DNA of 64,000 nucleotides. It comes from Bacteroidota bacterium (GTDB lineage: Bacteria > Bacteroidota > Bacteroidia > Bacteroidales > Prolixibacteraceae). The first letter of the stretch is position 1. Each line of letters begins with the position of its first letter. The notes under the pieces were generated by a model. It saw nothing but the letters and a program-made list of their open reading frames with translations. It did not search any database and was not told where the DNA came from. The DNA is taken from assembly GCA_024278975.1 (NCBI GenBank), contig JAJRSD010000018.1:124001-188000 (forward strand). Direction: 5' to 3'. Below, piece by piece: positions 50,294 through 60,816 of the stretch. A program made the position numbers and the translations under genes.

Positions 50294-50773
50294 TTATGAT
50301 TTTTTTAGAAGTACAACTGCATTTGCAGAAATTCCCTCTTCGCGTCCTTCGAAACCAAGTTTTTCGGTAGTAGTGGCTTTTACCGAAACAGCATCGATAT
50401 TAACTTCTAAAATTTTGGCTAATGTCTTTTCCATTTCAGGAATAAAAGGTTTTAATTTTGGTTGCTGCACAATAATAGTAGAGTCGATATTTACAATTTC
50501 GTAGCCTCTGGTTTTTACTAAACCGTATGATTTTGCAAGTAATATTTTACTGTCAATATTTTTAAACTCAGCAGAATTATCAGGAAAATGTGTACCAATA
50601 TCGCGCAATTTTAAAGCTCCAAGCAGTGCATCACAAATGGCATGAATCAAAACATCTCCATCGGAATGGGCAACTGTTCCTTTGGTATGTAAAATTAAAA
50701 TACCACCCAGCCACAAAGATTCGCCTTCTGCCAAACGATGAACATCATAACCGTATCCAATCCTAAAATCCAT
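50294..50773 (-). CDS. ispF: MEcPP synthase
   Basis: 159-aa 2-C-methyl-D-erythritol 2,4-cyclodiphosphate synthase of the MEP isoprenoid pathway. GYGYDVHRLAEGESLWLGG holds the zinc ligands Asp and His; AHSDGDVLIHAICDALLGAL and SKILLAKSYGLV are typical, as is the C-terminal ATTTEKLGFEGREEGI. Its ATG shares a base with the porV stop (TAATG), so its translation is coupled to porV. Confidence 0.97.
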   Translation of the reverse strand: MDFRIGYGYDVHRLAEGESLWLGGILILHTKGTVAHSDGDVLIHAICDALLGALKLRDIGTHFPDNSAEFKNIDSKILLAKSYGLVKTRGYEIVNIDSTIIVQQPKLKPFIPEMEKTLAKILEVNIDAVSVKATTTEKLGFEGREEGISANAVVLLKKS

Positions 50774-51948
50774 TAGCGTTGATTGCCAAATGCGTCAATA
50801 TCGAACGAGAGTGTAAATCTTAACGTATTTTCTAACGGGTGATTCCTTTGTGTTGGCAACAGATACGAGAAATCGAGTGCAAACACATTCATTTTAAGTC
50901 CGGCACCGGCAGTAAAATATTTCCGGTTACCTTTATTTTCGTGTTCATAAAAATAACCTGCACGTATTGCGAATTGTTTATTGTACCAATATTCAACACC
51001 AATTGCCAACATTATTTCCTGCATCTCCTCTTTAAACCCACCGGGTGCATCGTAAAAAGAGGTAATCATACCTTTTATAACTCCCATATCGGAGTATATT
51101 CCTCCTGGTAAAATTATACCTCCATCTTCGTAATCGGTGGTGTCTTTTGGTGGTGTTGGCACTAAAAGTTTACTTGCTTCAAACGAAAAAGAGAATGAAT
51201 TATAATTATCTAATTCGGTGGTGTAAGCTGCACCAAGTTTTAATGTTGTTGGAATAAAATCTTTAACCTCGCCATCGGTATATGAGATTTTTGAACCTAT
51301 ATTTTGAATGTTAATACCGGCAGAAAAAATATTGTCTTTACGATTTGCACGAAACTCATTAAACCAGTAAAAAGCAACATCAACGGCAAACGAATTACCC
51401 GGGCGGGTTTCTACTCCGTTTACAAGTTGCCCGCCGGTAAGGTCGGATCGAATGTAACGACCAGCAACTGAACCCGCAAATATTTCGGAAAGTTTGCGCG
51501 AATAACCTAAATCGATGGCAAATTCATTTGGACTTTGTTGCCCCATAACTTCGCCCCACTCGCTTGTGAAAACAATATCGCCAAGCGAAAAATAACGTAA
51601 CGAAGCACTAACTGCCTGAACATCGTCAATTTTTTTATACGCTGATAAGTAGGCAAGGTTAATGTCGTCAACCAAAGCACGCAGCCATGGCGAATAAGAT
51701 AAACCTACTCCCATATCGCTTTCCATAAAAACGTATTTTGCAGGATTCCAATGCTGCGAACTCACATCGGGAGTTAAACCAACACCGGCATCTCCCATAC
51801 CACCGGCTCGCGAATCGGGCGTGATCGACAAAAACGGAACCGCCGTTGTAATTGTATTGGCACCCGACGTTGTTGCCTGTGCCATAACTCCTTCAGAAAC
51901 AATAACAATTAATGTTACCAGGAATATAAATCGAACTAATTTTATCAT
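50773..51948 (-). CDS. porV: T9SS outer-membrane protein PorV
   Basis: About 391 aa from the ATG at 51948 (signal peptide MIKLVRFIF...VMAQ); the longer frame to 52008 only adds unlikely residues. PFLSITPDSRAGGMGDAGVG is the PorV N-terminal signature, followed by a beta-barrel ending in an aromatic strand (TLRFTLSFDIDAFG). PorV shuttles T9SS cargo to the surface and forms the attachment complex with PorU. It lies 110 bases downstream of porU. Confidence 0.95.
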   Translation of the reverse strand: MIKLVRFIFLVTLIVIVSEGVMAQATTSGANTITTAVPFLSITPDSRAGGMGDAGVGLTPDVSSQHWNPAKYVFMESDMGVGLSYSPWLRALVDDINLAYLSAYKKIDDVQAVSASLRYFSLGDIVFTSEWGEVMGQQSPNEFAIDLGYSRKLSEIFAGSVAGRYIRSDLTGGQLVNGVETRPGNSFAVDVAFYWFNEFRANRKDNIFSAGINIQNIGSKISYTDGEVKDFIPTTLKLGAAYTTELDNYNSFSFSFEASKLLVPTPPKDTTDYEDGGIILPGGIYSDMGVIKGMITSFYDAPGGFKEEMQEIMLAIGVEYWYNKQFAIRAGYFYEHENKGNRKYFTAGAGLKMNVFALDFSYLLPTQRNHPLENTLRFTLSFDIDAFGNQR

Positions 51949-52058
51949 AATAATTTTAAAATTTGCGCTGCAAAGATATAATAATTGTCTTTGTTGCAAT
52001 ACGTACACTAAAAAACTAAACGGAACATTTTCCTAAAAATTACATTCCATATAAATAT

Positions 52059-55000
52059 TTATCGAGAAATCATCATCTTCCCTGATTTTAAGGCAATTAC
52101 GCCATCATTATTTTGAGCAGTAACTCTGTATATATATATACCAGATCTAATTTGAACATTTGCCTCATATAAATCCCAACGTACCGGGTTACTATCTGTG
52201 CCATCGGAACCAACTTTTTGAGAGATATAATCAATCCGACGACCGGACAGATCAAAAATCTCAATTATCGTTTCCAAATTTGCTCCCGATTGATTGTGCT
52301 TAAAAGTAAAAAAGGTATAGTCTTGCAATGGGTTTGGATAATTTGTAACAGTCTCAATATAAAACTCTCCCGACACCTCAAAATCAATTTCAACTTCGGA
52401 TGAATTATTTGCCACATCCCAGGCTTTTAACTTTAGGTTGTGTTTGCCAACAGACAAATTTTGAAATGGAAAGTTGATACTGCCACTTGTAAAGTCATCT
52501 AAATCAGACTGATAAAAATTATTCAATACAATTACATTTGAATAATCGTCGTCTAAAACAACTGTTATATCATGCCCTATTCCGTTTCCTACTGTATTAA
52601 TTCCATTTTCGTCTGATAAAAATGCCAGTAACGTGGGCGATTTACTAACTCGGTCGCCCGACACAAAACTTTTTGAGTCCATGTAAAGTTCTATTTTAGG
52701 TCCCTGGTTATCAACAATTTCATCACCGGAAGAACCTCCTATAATAAAATTTTTGAACGCACCGTGTGCATCAACTTCACCATTATTTGCATAATATATA
52801 ATTCTTCCTTCGCCCAGATTATATGAAATATCTTTTGGTACAACGAAGCTAAATGTAAACTCGCCATTGGTAACACTTGCAAGTCCTTTGTGAATAATAT
52901 TCTCCTGAACTTTAAACTGAATTGGGTCGTACCCACCGTTTCCAAGTGTATTTTTAATAATTTCTTTGTCGTAAACAATGGGAATAATATCTCCCGAAAA
53001 GTTACTCAGAATAGCCCCTGAGTGGTCAGAAACATATCCTGAGATTGTTACAGTTTGAAGTGCGCCAATTGTATCTCGAACAGAATTTGCATCTTTTCCA
53101 TTAATTTCAGTAGTAACAACATCGTTTCTCGGATACGATAACATTAAAGCCGGGTCGGCCAATAAACTAAAACTCCGTTTATTGGTAGTATTAATAGTAT
53201 TATTTTTTGCAAGCCTCATAATATCTCCCATTCGGTAATGGTCGCCGTTTTTGTCTTTACCAAATACATATTTAAAAAATTCGCGGCTCAGTAAAAAATT
53301 GGAGTATGCAAATACAACTCTTGTGGTCGAAAACAATCCAATACCTCCCCCATTTGGGTTCATCAAAATATATTCTCCGGCGGAGGGGACATCAGCATCG
53401 AACCGGCTAAACTCGCAGGTTGCAGTTACAAAAATTGGCAGGTTGTTTGAATTCGACCACGAATTAATTTGACTAATGTCCAAGACTCTCTCGTCAGCAA
53501 GAAAACGCGTGTTTGCATGTCCAACATAATTTAGAACCAAAACTCCATCTTTCACCCGTTTATCTATCGCATCGTTTACATCAGGATAACGCTCTCCGGC
53601 AGGGGTAGTTTGTTGAACATACGCATCGAGATAAATTTTATCGGTAACAAATTCAGGATGGTTTTTATTTACACTATTTGCGAGTTTCTCCGAATCTAAC
53701 ATGTGCATAGTTTGATTATCATCCTGATCGTCGCCAATAAAACAGACAATATTTCGCCATTCGCCCAATGCATCCGGCGAATTATATTTCAAAATCTTAT
53801 CTACTACCAACTCAGCTTCGAATACTGTACGTGCGGGTATTCTACCGATACCTAAATCTACGGTACCATTATATACACTCTCATCATCATCAAGAATTAC
53901 AAAATAATCGTCGGCTTGAAACGAACCAACCGGACTTAATGAATTTGTGGATTGATAGGTAGGAATAAAGTTTTTCGTTGTGGATTTTATACTTCTATTA
54001 TCGTAGCTGCCATTTCCAAATAGCAACACATACTTTAAACCATCTTTGCGGTCGTAAAACATTTTTATGAAATTACGAATGCCGGTAGAATTTCTGCTAC
54101 CCGAGCTAAACTCGTTATATACTTGATTTGAAGTTACAACCTCGACACTCATTTTATCGTAGCTGCGATGAAAATTTGCTAAATCGTTTGCCGAACTCAA
54201 ATAATTTGGATGTGTGATAATAATAAATTCAGGAGTTTCTAACCCATGTAAATTTTGAGTTTCAACATCGGTAATAAATTCGGGTTCCGGAAAAGTTCCA
54301 TTACTATTTATCAGTGCATATTCGCGCAACTCGTCAGCCGGTCTTTTCGCAGTTGCAACACTACCCGAAATTTGAAGTGGAACTTGCTTAATATTATTTA
54401 TGTCAGAAATATCAAAAACCTTTGTTTCCGACGAACTATTTTCGATGGAAAATTCAACAATACTTTCAGTTCCAACAGATTTTATATCACGAAAAAATAT
54501 TGGTTCGTTTTCTGTTTTAAGCTGTTTACGATAATTTACTTCAATATAATCCAACCATGCAATTGCGTTCTCGTCAACTCCACCGCTATTACTATAATAC
54601 TTTGTTGTTACTTCCAGTTGATTAGATTGCACATCAGTAACAAACTTCTCATTCTCATCATCGGCATAACGGGCAGTTTGACTACCTGTGTTAACTCTGC
54701 TAAAATTTAACTTCCCTACCTCATTCTGATTAACTAAAACAAACATATTAGACGATTGACTGGAGCGTGAGATAGCACTTACAAGTACCGAAATATTGGC
54801 TGGATTATCGACATTAATTAAATCAAACTTATATTTTTTGACAGTACTATTTTTAAATCGTTCGCCATACCACAGTTTTCCTGAACCGTGTGGCAACACA
54901 TTCTCCAACTCCTTTTCGTACAATTGATACGCATCAAAAGAGGTAACTTCGTGAGTTGCCGGCTCATCAATTTCTGGTAAAAGCTCTGCAATTTTTGTAT

Positions 55001-55823
55001 TTCCAATCTCCTCAGATAAAAAGTAAAATCCTTTTTCTGAATATTCATTTAATCTATGCTCGAAGAAATCACTCGAATTATTTAACTGCCAATCTGTTGT
55101 ACCCGCCGAATAAAAAAACAGACAATCATCACCACCATTTTTCCCATGCCAAACTGCATCTTGGATTAAATCATCGATATCAATATTTGCCGGATTTTCT
55201 GAAAGAATAACTCCCCCACTTCCAAAAACATTAACCTGCGTCGGATTGGAGAAACCCCATTCAGTAAGTTTAGAATACGGAATTTTATAGATGCCTTTTT
55301 CTGATGTGCTTATTTTAACCCACTTTCCTGATTTTAAAACCGACTCAGTTTTCCATGCAAAATCTTGTTTTTTGGCACTTTTGGTTTGTATGGGAATTCG
55401 TTTTATTATAAAACTTTCGAGAAGTAATAATTTATCGCCCTCCTTTTTTATGGGAATAATTTGTAATTCGAACCTAAAGTTATCACCCGACCTTAGTTTA
55501 TAACTACTAACCTGGATATCGCCTGTTATTTTATCAGAACTGACAAACTGTTCCGGAATATTAATCTCCTTAAAAGTTTGATTTTCTATAACAATCCTAA
55601 AATTCTGATTTCTATTTTTCAAACTAAATCTTTGCGAATAGATGGGAATAGGCAACTCATCGTTTAAAAACGAAGCATCTTTAAAGTTAAGCACAACGTC
55701 TTTAAACTCTTCATTTTCAGCATCACTAACGTTTATCCAATCTAAAGTAATATATTCTTTTTGAACATCGTTAACCGAAAAACCAACAATTACAATAATT
55801 AATAGAATTAAAAATCTTTTCAT
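52059..55823 (-). CDS. porU: T9SS sortase PorU
   Basis: 1254-aa exported C25 (gingipain-family) cysteine protease that removes the C-terminal domain of T9SS cargo and links it to the surface. Signal anchor MKRFLILLIIVIVGFSVNDV, gingipain domain with catalytic His769 (YVGHANTRF) and Cys803 (TATCEFSRF), and a C-terminal type A sorting-domain-like end (NYPNPLQDYTFFTF, GIYIYRVTAQ). Both catalytic residues are intact. It is divergent from gldJ, with porV after it, as in flavobacteria. Confidence 0.95.
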   Translation of the reverse strand: MKRFLILLIIVIVGFSVNDVQKEYITLDWINVSDAENEEFKDVVLNFKDASFLNDELPIPIYSQRFSLKNRNQNFRIVIENQTFKEINIPEQFVSSDKITGDIQVSSYKLRSGDNFRFELQIIPIKKEGDKLLLLESFIIKRIPIQTKSAKKQDFAWKTESVLKSGKWVKISTSEKGIYKIPYSKLTEWGFSNPTQVNVFGSGGVILSENPANIDIDDLIQDAVWHGKNGGDDCLFFYSAGTTDWQLNNSSDFFEHRLNEYSEKGFYFLSEEIGNTKIAELLPEIDEPATHEVTSFDAYQLYEKELENVLPHGSGKLWYGERFKNSTVKKYKFDLINVDNPANISVLVSAISRSSQSSNMFVLVNQNEVGKLNFSRVNTGSQTARYADDENEKFVTDVQSNQLEVTTKYYSNSGGVDENAIAWLDYIEVNYRKQLKTENEPIFFRDIKSVGTESIVEFSIENSSSETKVFDISDINNIKQVPLQISGSVATAKRPADELREYALINSNGTFPEPEFITDVETQNLHGLETPEFIIITHPNYLSSANDLANFHRSYDKMSVEVVTSNQVYNEFSSGSRNSTGIRNFIKMFYDRKDGLKYVLLFGNGSYDNRSIKSTTKNFIPTYQSTNSLSPVGSFQADDYFVILDDDESVYNGTVDLGIGRIPARTVFEAELVVDKILKYNSPDALGEWRNIVCFIGDDQDDNQTMHMLDSEKLANSVNKNHPEFVTDKIYLDAYVQQTTPAGERYPDVNDAIDKRVKDGVLVLNYVGHANTRFLADERVLDISQINSWSNSNNLPIFVTATCEFSRFDADVPSAGEYILMNPNGGGIGLFSTTRVVFAYSNFLLSREFFKYVFGKDKNGDHYRMGDIMRLAKNNTINTTNKRSFSLLADPALMLSYPRNDVVTTEINGKDANSVRDTIGALQTVTISGYVSDHSGAILSNFSGDIIPIVYDKEIIKNTLGNGGYDPIQFKVQENIIHKGLASVTNGEFTFSFVVPKDISYNLGEGRIIYYANNGEVDAHGAFKNFIIGGSSGDEIVDNQGPKIELYMDSKSFVSGDRVSKSPTLLAFLSDENGINTVGNGIGHDITVVLDDDYSNVIVLNNFYQSDLDDFTSGSINFPFQNLSVGKHNLKLKAWDVANNSSEVEIDFEVSGEFYIETVTNYPNPLQDYTFFTFKHNQSGANLETIIEIFDLSGRRIDYISQKVGSDGTDSNPVRWDLYEANVQIRSGIYIYRVTAQNNDGVIALKSGKMMISR

Positions 55824-55996
55824 ATACTACCCAAAAATAAGTATCAGTTAAACGACTTAAAAAAATAAATATTGCTGGTAACAACATAAATAGTTACTCC
55901 GTTTTATTTGTCGTAAAGGCGACAAAGATATGAACATAGTTCGAAAAACTTAAAAAAAATTAAAAAGTCAAAACAATAAGAATTAAACAAATTAGT

Positions 55997-56004
55997 TATA
56001 TTTG
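55997..56004 (+). promoter_or_regulatory. -7 promoter box for gldJ
   Basis: TATATTTG matches TAnnTTTG, 27 bases before the gldJ ATG, inside the 207-base divergent porU/gldJ region. No TTG is seen at -33. Confidence 0.5.
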
Positions 56005-56030
56005 TGTCGATCTGAAAAAACATAAGAAAA

Positions 56031-57494
56031 ATGAATTTAATGAAGTTAAAAACTTTATTCATAGTATTATTAGCCGTTGTAGTATCAAGCTGCGGTTTAT
56101 TTGGTGGAAAAAATGGTAAAGCACGAAAAGGAGACACTTCTCGTGCTACAGGATGGGAGTACAATGCAGAAGAAACCGGAAACATTCCCAACATATCTGG
56201 TTACGAACAAGAAGCAGGTCCCGGGCTTACATTTATTCAGGGTGGTACTTTTACCATGGGCCGTGTGGAGCAAGATGTGATGTATCATTGGGATAATCAC
56301 CCAAGAAGAGTTACTGTTGCTTCGTTTTATATGGATGAAACAGAAGTCTCTAATCAGGAGTATCGCGATTTTACATATTGGCTAAGTCGAGTGTATCCAG
56401 GTGATAAAGCGAAACTTAATGCAGCCCTGCCCGACACAACAAAATGGAGACGCGAACTGGCCTATAACGAACCCTACGTTACTAACTATTTCAGGCATCC
56501 GGCTTATGCAGATTATCCTGTGGTTGGTGTTTCGTGGGAACAAGCAGAAAAATATTGTGGCTGGCGTACCGACAGAGTTAACGAGCAAATACTTGTTGAT
56601 CGAGGCATAATTGTTCACGACAACACGCAAACCGGTAAAAATGTATTTACAACCGATACATATCTTTCAGGTATTTATCAGGGAACAGAAGGAGATAAAC
56701 CACAAACAAATACAGATGGAACCACACGCAGAGTTCAATTTGAAGATGGAATTACACTTCCAATATATAGATTGCCAACCGAAGCAGAATGGGAATATGC
56801 CGCTTATGGATTAATTGGAAATACTGATGGCGAGTTATTAACAGATCGTAAAATCTATCCTTGGAATGGAGCTTATTTACGAGACGATGCGAAAAGAGAT
56901 AAAGGACAAATGAAAGCTAACTTTGTACGTGGGCGTGGTGATATGATGGGTATGGCAGGAGCATTAAATGACAATGCAGATATTGCTGCTCCGGTTTTTT
57001 CTTACGCACCTAACGACTATGGTTTATATTGTATGTCGGGAAATGTAAACGAATGGGTTTCCGATGTTTATCGTCCTTTATCTTTTAACGATGAGGATGA
57101 ATTTAATCCATATCGTGGAAATGTTATTACAGAGCGTCGACGCGATCAAAACGGAACATGGATGGTTGATGATTATGGTGAAATTATTAAAGATACAATT
57201 GCCGACCAGAGAAACTTTCTCGATGGAGATCCGAATTCACAAGTTGTTGAATCGGGAAACTGGAATGCAGAACAAGATAGAAAAACTGATAATATGTATA
57301 TTCAGGATGAACGCCCCGGTGCTTTCTCTTCGTTAATTACTGATGAAGTTAGAGTGTATAAAGGTGGTTCGTGGAAAGATCGTCCATATTGGTTAGTTCC
57401 GGGAACAAGAAGATATTTGGAACAATCGCAATCGACAAACGATATTGGTTTCCGTTGTTCTATGACCAGAGTTGGAAGCCCGCAAGGATTTTAA
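56031..57494 (+). CDS. gldJ: Gliding/T9SS lipoprotein GldJ
   Basis: 487 aa with lipobox VVSSC (Cys22), then a formylglycine-generating-enzyme-like (SUMF1) fold: GLTFIQGGTFTMGR, MDETEVSNQEYRDF, PTEAEWEYAAYG, MSGNVNEWVSDVY and RGGSWKDRPYW-like KGGSWKD near the end. The catalytic cysteines of true FGE are absent, as in GldJ/GldK structural proteins. The order gldJ-murF next to porU-porV matches Flavobacterium and favours GldJ over GldK. Confidence 0.9.
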   Translation: MNLMKLKTLFIVLLAVVVSSCGLFGGKNGKARKGDTSRATGWEYNAEETGNIPNISGYEQEAGPGLTFIQGGTFTMGRVEQDVMYHWDNHPRRVTVASFYMDETEVSNQEYRDFTYWLSRVYPGDKAKLNAALPDTTKWRRELAYNEPYVTNYFRHPAYADYPVVGVSWEQAEKYCGWRTDRVNEQILVDRGIIVHDNTQTGKNVFTTDTYLSGIYQGTEGDKPQTNTDGTTRRVQFEDGITLPIYRLPTEAEWEYAAYGLIGNTDGELLTDRKIYPWNGAYLRDDAKRDKGQMKANFVRGRGDMMGMAGALNDNADIAAPVFSYAPNDYGLYCMSGNVNEWVSDVYRPLSFNDEDEFNPYRGNVITERRRDQNGTWMVDDYGEIIKDTIADQRNFLDGDPNSQVVESGNWNAEQDRKTDNMYIQDERPGAFSSLITDEVRVYKGGSWKDRPYWLVPGTRRYLEQSQSTNDIGFRCSMTRVGSPQGF

Positions 57495-57518
57495 AAATAT
57501 AAAATATCAATATTTTAT

Positions 57519-57551
57519 AAAGCCTTTCGTCGGTTGACAGAAGGCTTTTTT
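57519..57551 (+). terminator. Hairpin terminator between gldJ and murF
   Basis: AAAGCCTT (57519-57526) pairs with AAGGCTTT (57541-57548), with a small inner GTC/GAC stem and a T run at the 3' side. It may attenuate transcription from gldJ into murF. Confidence 0.7.
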
Positions 57552-57563
57552 ATTTCCCATAAA

Positions 57564-58859
57564 ATGACAACTACCGAAAATATTTATCAATTATATAATG
57601 ATTTCCCGGTTATTTCAACCGACAGCCGGAGAATTGAAAAGAATAGTATCTTTTTTGCGCTGAAAGGAGATAATTTTAATGGGAATAAATTTGCTGCCGA
57701 ATCGTTGAAAAAAGGTGCAGCTTATTCTATAATTGATGAAAAAGAATACGTCTCTTCGGAAAAAACAATACTGGTAAATAATGTTTTAAACACTTTAACA
57801 GAGTTGGCCAACCTACACCGAAAAAAACTTGGAATACCAATTTTAGCAATTACAGGAACCAATGGCAAAACAACAACAAAAGAGCTGGTTTCGGTAGTTT
57901 TATCACAAAAATTCAGAGTTAGTTTTACCGATGGAAATTTTAACAATCACATTGGAGTTCCGCTTACATTACTGAAAATGAATACGGATACTCAGTTTGG
58001 TGTAGTTGAAATGGGCGCTAATCATCCAGGCGAAATTGCAGAACTTTGCAAAATTGCAGAGCCTGATTTTGGAATTATCACAAATATTGGGAAAGCACAC
58101 CTAGAAGGGTTCGGATCTTTTGAAGGGGTAAAAAAAACCAAAGCAGAACTGTTTAATTACATAGAAGAGAAAAATGGTGTTTTCTTTTACAACTCAGATA
58201 ATTCAATACTCGATAAAATTGCTGGTAGCTATAAAAACAAAATTACATTTGGCAGCAAAAATGCCAGTCTTACCGGAGAACTTTTGCAGTCTCCCCCATT
58301 TGTTCATATTAAAACCAATTTCGAAAAAGGAGTATTATACATAAACACTAATTTGATTGGCAATTACAATTTCGAAAATATTATGGCTGCCGCTGCTATT
58401 GGCAATTATTTCAAGATCGATCCTCTACAAATTCAAAAGGCTTTAAAAGAATATCAACCTAAAAATAATCGGTCGCAGTTAATTAAAAGAGGCGGTATAA
58501 AAATAATAATGGATGCCTACAATGCAAACCCTACAAGTATGCAGGCATCGATAAAAAGTTTTTTAACAAACTACAAAAATGATAATTACTTAATTCTTGG
58601 CGACATGTTAGAATTAGGTGAATATTCAAACAATGAACATTTAGCAATTATCAACCTTCTCTACAATTTTAATATTGAAGGTGTTTTTTTAGTGGGATCA
58701 ATATTTTCTAAAATAGGCAATAAGTCCAAATTCAAAACATTTCGAAATGTTACCGATTTAGTCTCTTTTTTAGAAAAAAAACCAATAAAAAACGGGAACA
58801 TTTTAATAAAAGGTTCCCGTGGTATTGAGCTTGAAAAGGCTCTTAACTATCTTAATTAG
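57564..58859 (+). CDS. murF: UDP-MurNAc-tripeptide--D-Ala-D-Ala ligase
   Basis: 431 aa from ATG 57564 (MTTTENIYQ); an upstream in-frame TTG at 57534 falls inside the terminator hairpin and is unlikely. Mur ligase: an N-terminal UDP-substrate domain (STDSRRIEKNSIFFALKG), P-loop ITGTNGKTTT, EMGANHPGEIAELCKIAEPDFGIITNIGKAHLE, and a C-terminal domain with DAYNANPTSM and ILGDMLELGE. Last cytosolic step of the peptidoglycan stem peptide. It overlaps the converging thioredoxin gene by 8 bases. Confidence 0.96.
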   Translation: MTTTENIYQLYNDFPVISTDSRRIEKNSIFFALKGDNFNGNKFAAESLKKGAAYSIIDEKEYVSSEKTILVNNVLNTLTELANLHRKKLGIPILAITGTNGKTTTKELVSVVLSQKFRVSFTDGNFNNHIGVPLTLLKMNTDTQFGVVEMGANHPGEIAELCKIAEPDFGIITNIGKAHLEGFGSFEGVKKTKAELFNYIEEKNGVFFYNSDNSILDKIAGSYKNKITFGSKNASLTGELLQSPPFVHIKTNFEKGVLYINTNLIGNYNFENIMAAAAIGNYFKIDPLQIQKALKEYQPKNNRSQLIKRGGIKIIMDAYNANPTSMQASIKSFLTNYKNDNYLILGDMLELGEYSNNEHLAIINLLYNFNIEGVFLVGSIFSKIGNKSKFKTFRNVTDLVSFLEKKPIKNGNILIKGSRGIELEKALNYLN

Positions 58860-59223
58860 CCGAAGGTTTTTCAACTTTCAAAACATCGGCAATTGCTTTT
58901 TCGAAAGTAGGTTTTGGCAAAGCTCCCTGTGCCATTTGTGGCTGACCTTCTTGCGGTACAAAAAGTAACGAAGGAATACTTTGTATTCCAAACATTCCAG
59001 CCAATTCTTGCTGGTCTTCGGTATCTACTTTATAGATAACAATAGTATCGCCATACTCTTTCTGTAACTCTTCCAATACCGGAGCAACCATTTTACATGG
59101 ACCACACCAATCTGCATAAAAATCTATTAAACAAGGCTTATTGCCCTCGTACTTCCACTCTTTGTTCTTTTCAAAATCAAAAACTTTCTCTTTGAATGTC
59201 TCTTTTGTTAAAAATTCTAACAT
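58852..59223 (-). CDS. Thioredoxin
   Basis: 123-aa cytosolic thioredoxin with active site WCGPCK (Cys40, Cys43) in LIDFYADWCGPCKMVAP, cis-proline SIPSLLFV, and a slightly long N-terminus. General protein disulfide reductant. It converges with murF and is divergent from the tRNA nucleotidyltransferase gene. Confidence 0.93.
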   Translation of the reverse strand: MLEFLTKETFKEKVFDFEKNKEWKYEGNKPCLIDFYADWCGPCKMVAPVLEELQKEYGDTIVIYKVDTEDQQELAGMFGIQSIPSLLFVPQEGQPQMAQGALPKPTFEKAIADVLKVEKPSAN

Positions 59224-59338
59224 GCTATTATAATTTTAATTAATATTTACATTTTTATAAATTTCGATTCTTGCTTATCAATAATAGTGCCTCATCTTCT
59301 AATTAAATAAAATTGACCCGAATTCAACTAAATAATTG

Positions 59339-59346
59339 TAATTTTG
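59339..59346 (+). promoter_or_regulatory. -7 promoter box for the CCA-type gene
   Basis: TAATTTTG matches TAnnTTTG, with TTG at 59313-59315 upstream. Between it and the ATG lies a 7-bp dyad GTAGTGT (59362-59368) / ACACTAC (59385-59391) that may form a leader hairpin. Confidence 0.5.
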
Positions 59347-59406
59347 TCACGATTTTTTTCAGTAGTGTCAGAAAAAATAAAATAACACTACAAATCTTGA
59401 CAGGAA

Positions 59407-60816
59407 ATGAACAGTAAACTAAAGCACAAAATATTTTATAAAATATCGGAAGTTGCCAGCCAGATGCAAATGGAAACTTATGTAATTGGTGGATTTGTAC
59501 GCGATTTATATTTAAACCGTCCATCGAAAGATATAGATATTGTTACCGTTGGCAGCGGTATTGAATTTGCAAAAAACGTTGCAAAAAGTTTAAAGCCACA
59601 ACCAAAAGTTACTGTTTTCAAGAATTTTGGAACTGCCATGTTTAGATACAAAGATATGGAGATTGAATTTGTTGGTGCACGAAAAGAGTCGTACCAGCGA
59701 AATTCACGAAAACCAATTATTGAAAATGGGACACTTGAAGACGACCAAAACCGCAGAGATTTTACTATAAATGCAATGGCGTTCGGGCTTAATAAATCAA
59801 ACTTTGGAGAATTAGTAGATCCGTTTAACGGAATGGGCGATTTGGAAGATTTGATTATTCGCACACCACTTGATCCGGATATAACTTTTTCTGACGACCC
59901 GCTTCGAATTATGCGAGCCATCCGTTTCTCCACTCAACTTGGATTTGATATTGAAGCTGAAACCTACGATTCGATTATTAAAAACAGAGAGCGTATTAAA
60001 ATTATTTCGGAGGAGCGAATAATTGAAGAGTTAAATAAAATAATGATGTCGCCAAAACCTTCAATCGGATTTAAATTATTGGAAGAGACTGGATTACTGA
60101 AAATTATATTTCCTGAACTACAGAATTTAAAAGGTGTTGACAAAGTTAATGGAATCGGACATAAAGATAATTTTTACCATACACTGGAAGTACTCGATCG
60201 AATTGTTCCGAACACTGATAATCTTTGGCTACGATGGTCGGCACTTTTACACGACATTGCAAAACCAACTACAAAAAAGTTTATCGACGGACAAGGCTGG
60301 ACATTTTATGCGCACAATTTTATTGGCGTTAAAATGATTCCCGGTATTTTTCGTAGAATGAAATTACCATTGAACGAAAAAATGAAATATGTGCAGAAAA
60401 TGGTTCTTCTGCACATGCGCCCAATTGTTCTCTCTGAAGATGAGATTACCGATTCTGCAATACGTCGTTTACTATTTGAAGCCAGCGACGACATTGACGA
60501 TTTAATGACTCTTTGTGAGGCCGATATCACCTCTAAAAATGTCGACAAGGTTAAAAGATATATGAAGAACTTTAAACTGGTTCGACAAAAACTGAAGGAT
60601 ATTGAAGAGAAAGATGTAATTAGAAATTTTCAGCCACCGGTTGACGGAGAGCTAATTATGAAGACATTTAAATTACAACCTTGTAGAGAAGTTGGTATAA
60701 TAAAAGATGCTATAAAAGATGCTATTCTGGATGGAGAAATTCATAATAATTATGATGAAGCTTTTGCATTTATGGAGAAGAAAGCAAGCGAGCTTGGAAT
60801 TAAGAAACCTAACTAA
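59407..60816 (+). CDS. tRNA nucleotidyltransferase (CCA-adding type) with HD domain
   Basis: 469 aa, class II nucleotidyltransferase: [22 protein letters not shown] carries the GG and DxD metal motif, [11 protein letters not shown] and [15 protein letters not shown] follow, then an HD domain ([12 protein letters not shown]) and a helical tail. The window's tRNA-Cys lacks an encoded CCA, so such an enzyme is required. CCA-adding versus A-adding or polyadenylating activity cannot be told apart from sequence alone. Confidence 0.93.
   Translation: MNSKLKHKIFYKISEVASQMQMETYVIGGFVRDLYLNRPSKDIDIVTVGSGIEFAKNVAKSLKPQPKVTVFKNFGTAMFRYKDMEIEFVGARKESYQRNSRKPIIENGTLEDDQNRRDFTINAMAFGLNKSNFGELVDPFNGMGDLEDLIIRTPLDPDITFSDDPLRIMRAIRFSTQLGFDIEAETYDSIIKNRERIKIISEERIIEELNKIMMSPKPSIGFKLLEETGLLKIIFPELQNLKGVDKVNGIGHKDNFYHTLEVLDRIVPNTDNLWLRWSALLHDIAKPTTKKFIDGQGWTFYAHNFIGVKMIPGIFRRMKLPLNEKMKYVQKMVLLHMRPIVLSEDEITDSAIRRLLFEASDDIDDLMTLCEADITSKNVDKVKRYMKNFKLVRQKLKDIEEKDVIRNFQPPVDGELIMKTFKLQPCREVGIIKDAIKDAILDGEIHNNYDEAFAFMEKKASELGIKKPN

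Noticed and set aside
54255-54710. Plus-strand 151-codon ORF opposite porU
   Set aside because: Antisense shadow of the intact porU gene; Cys/Phe/Ile-rich and without domains.
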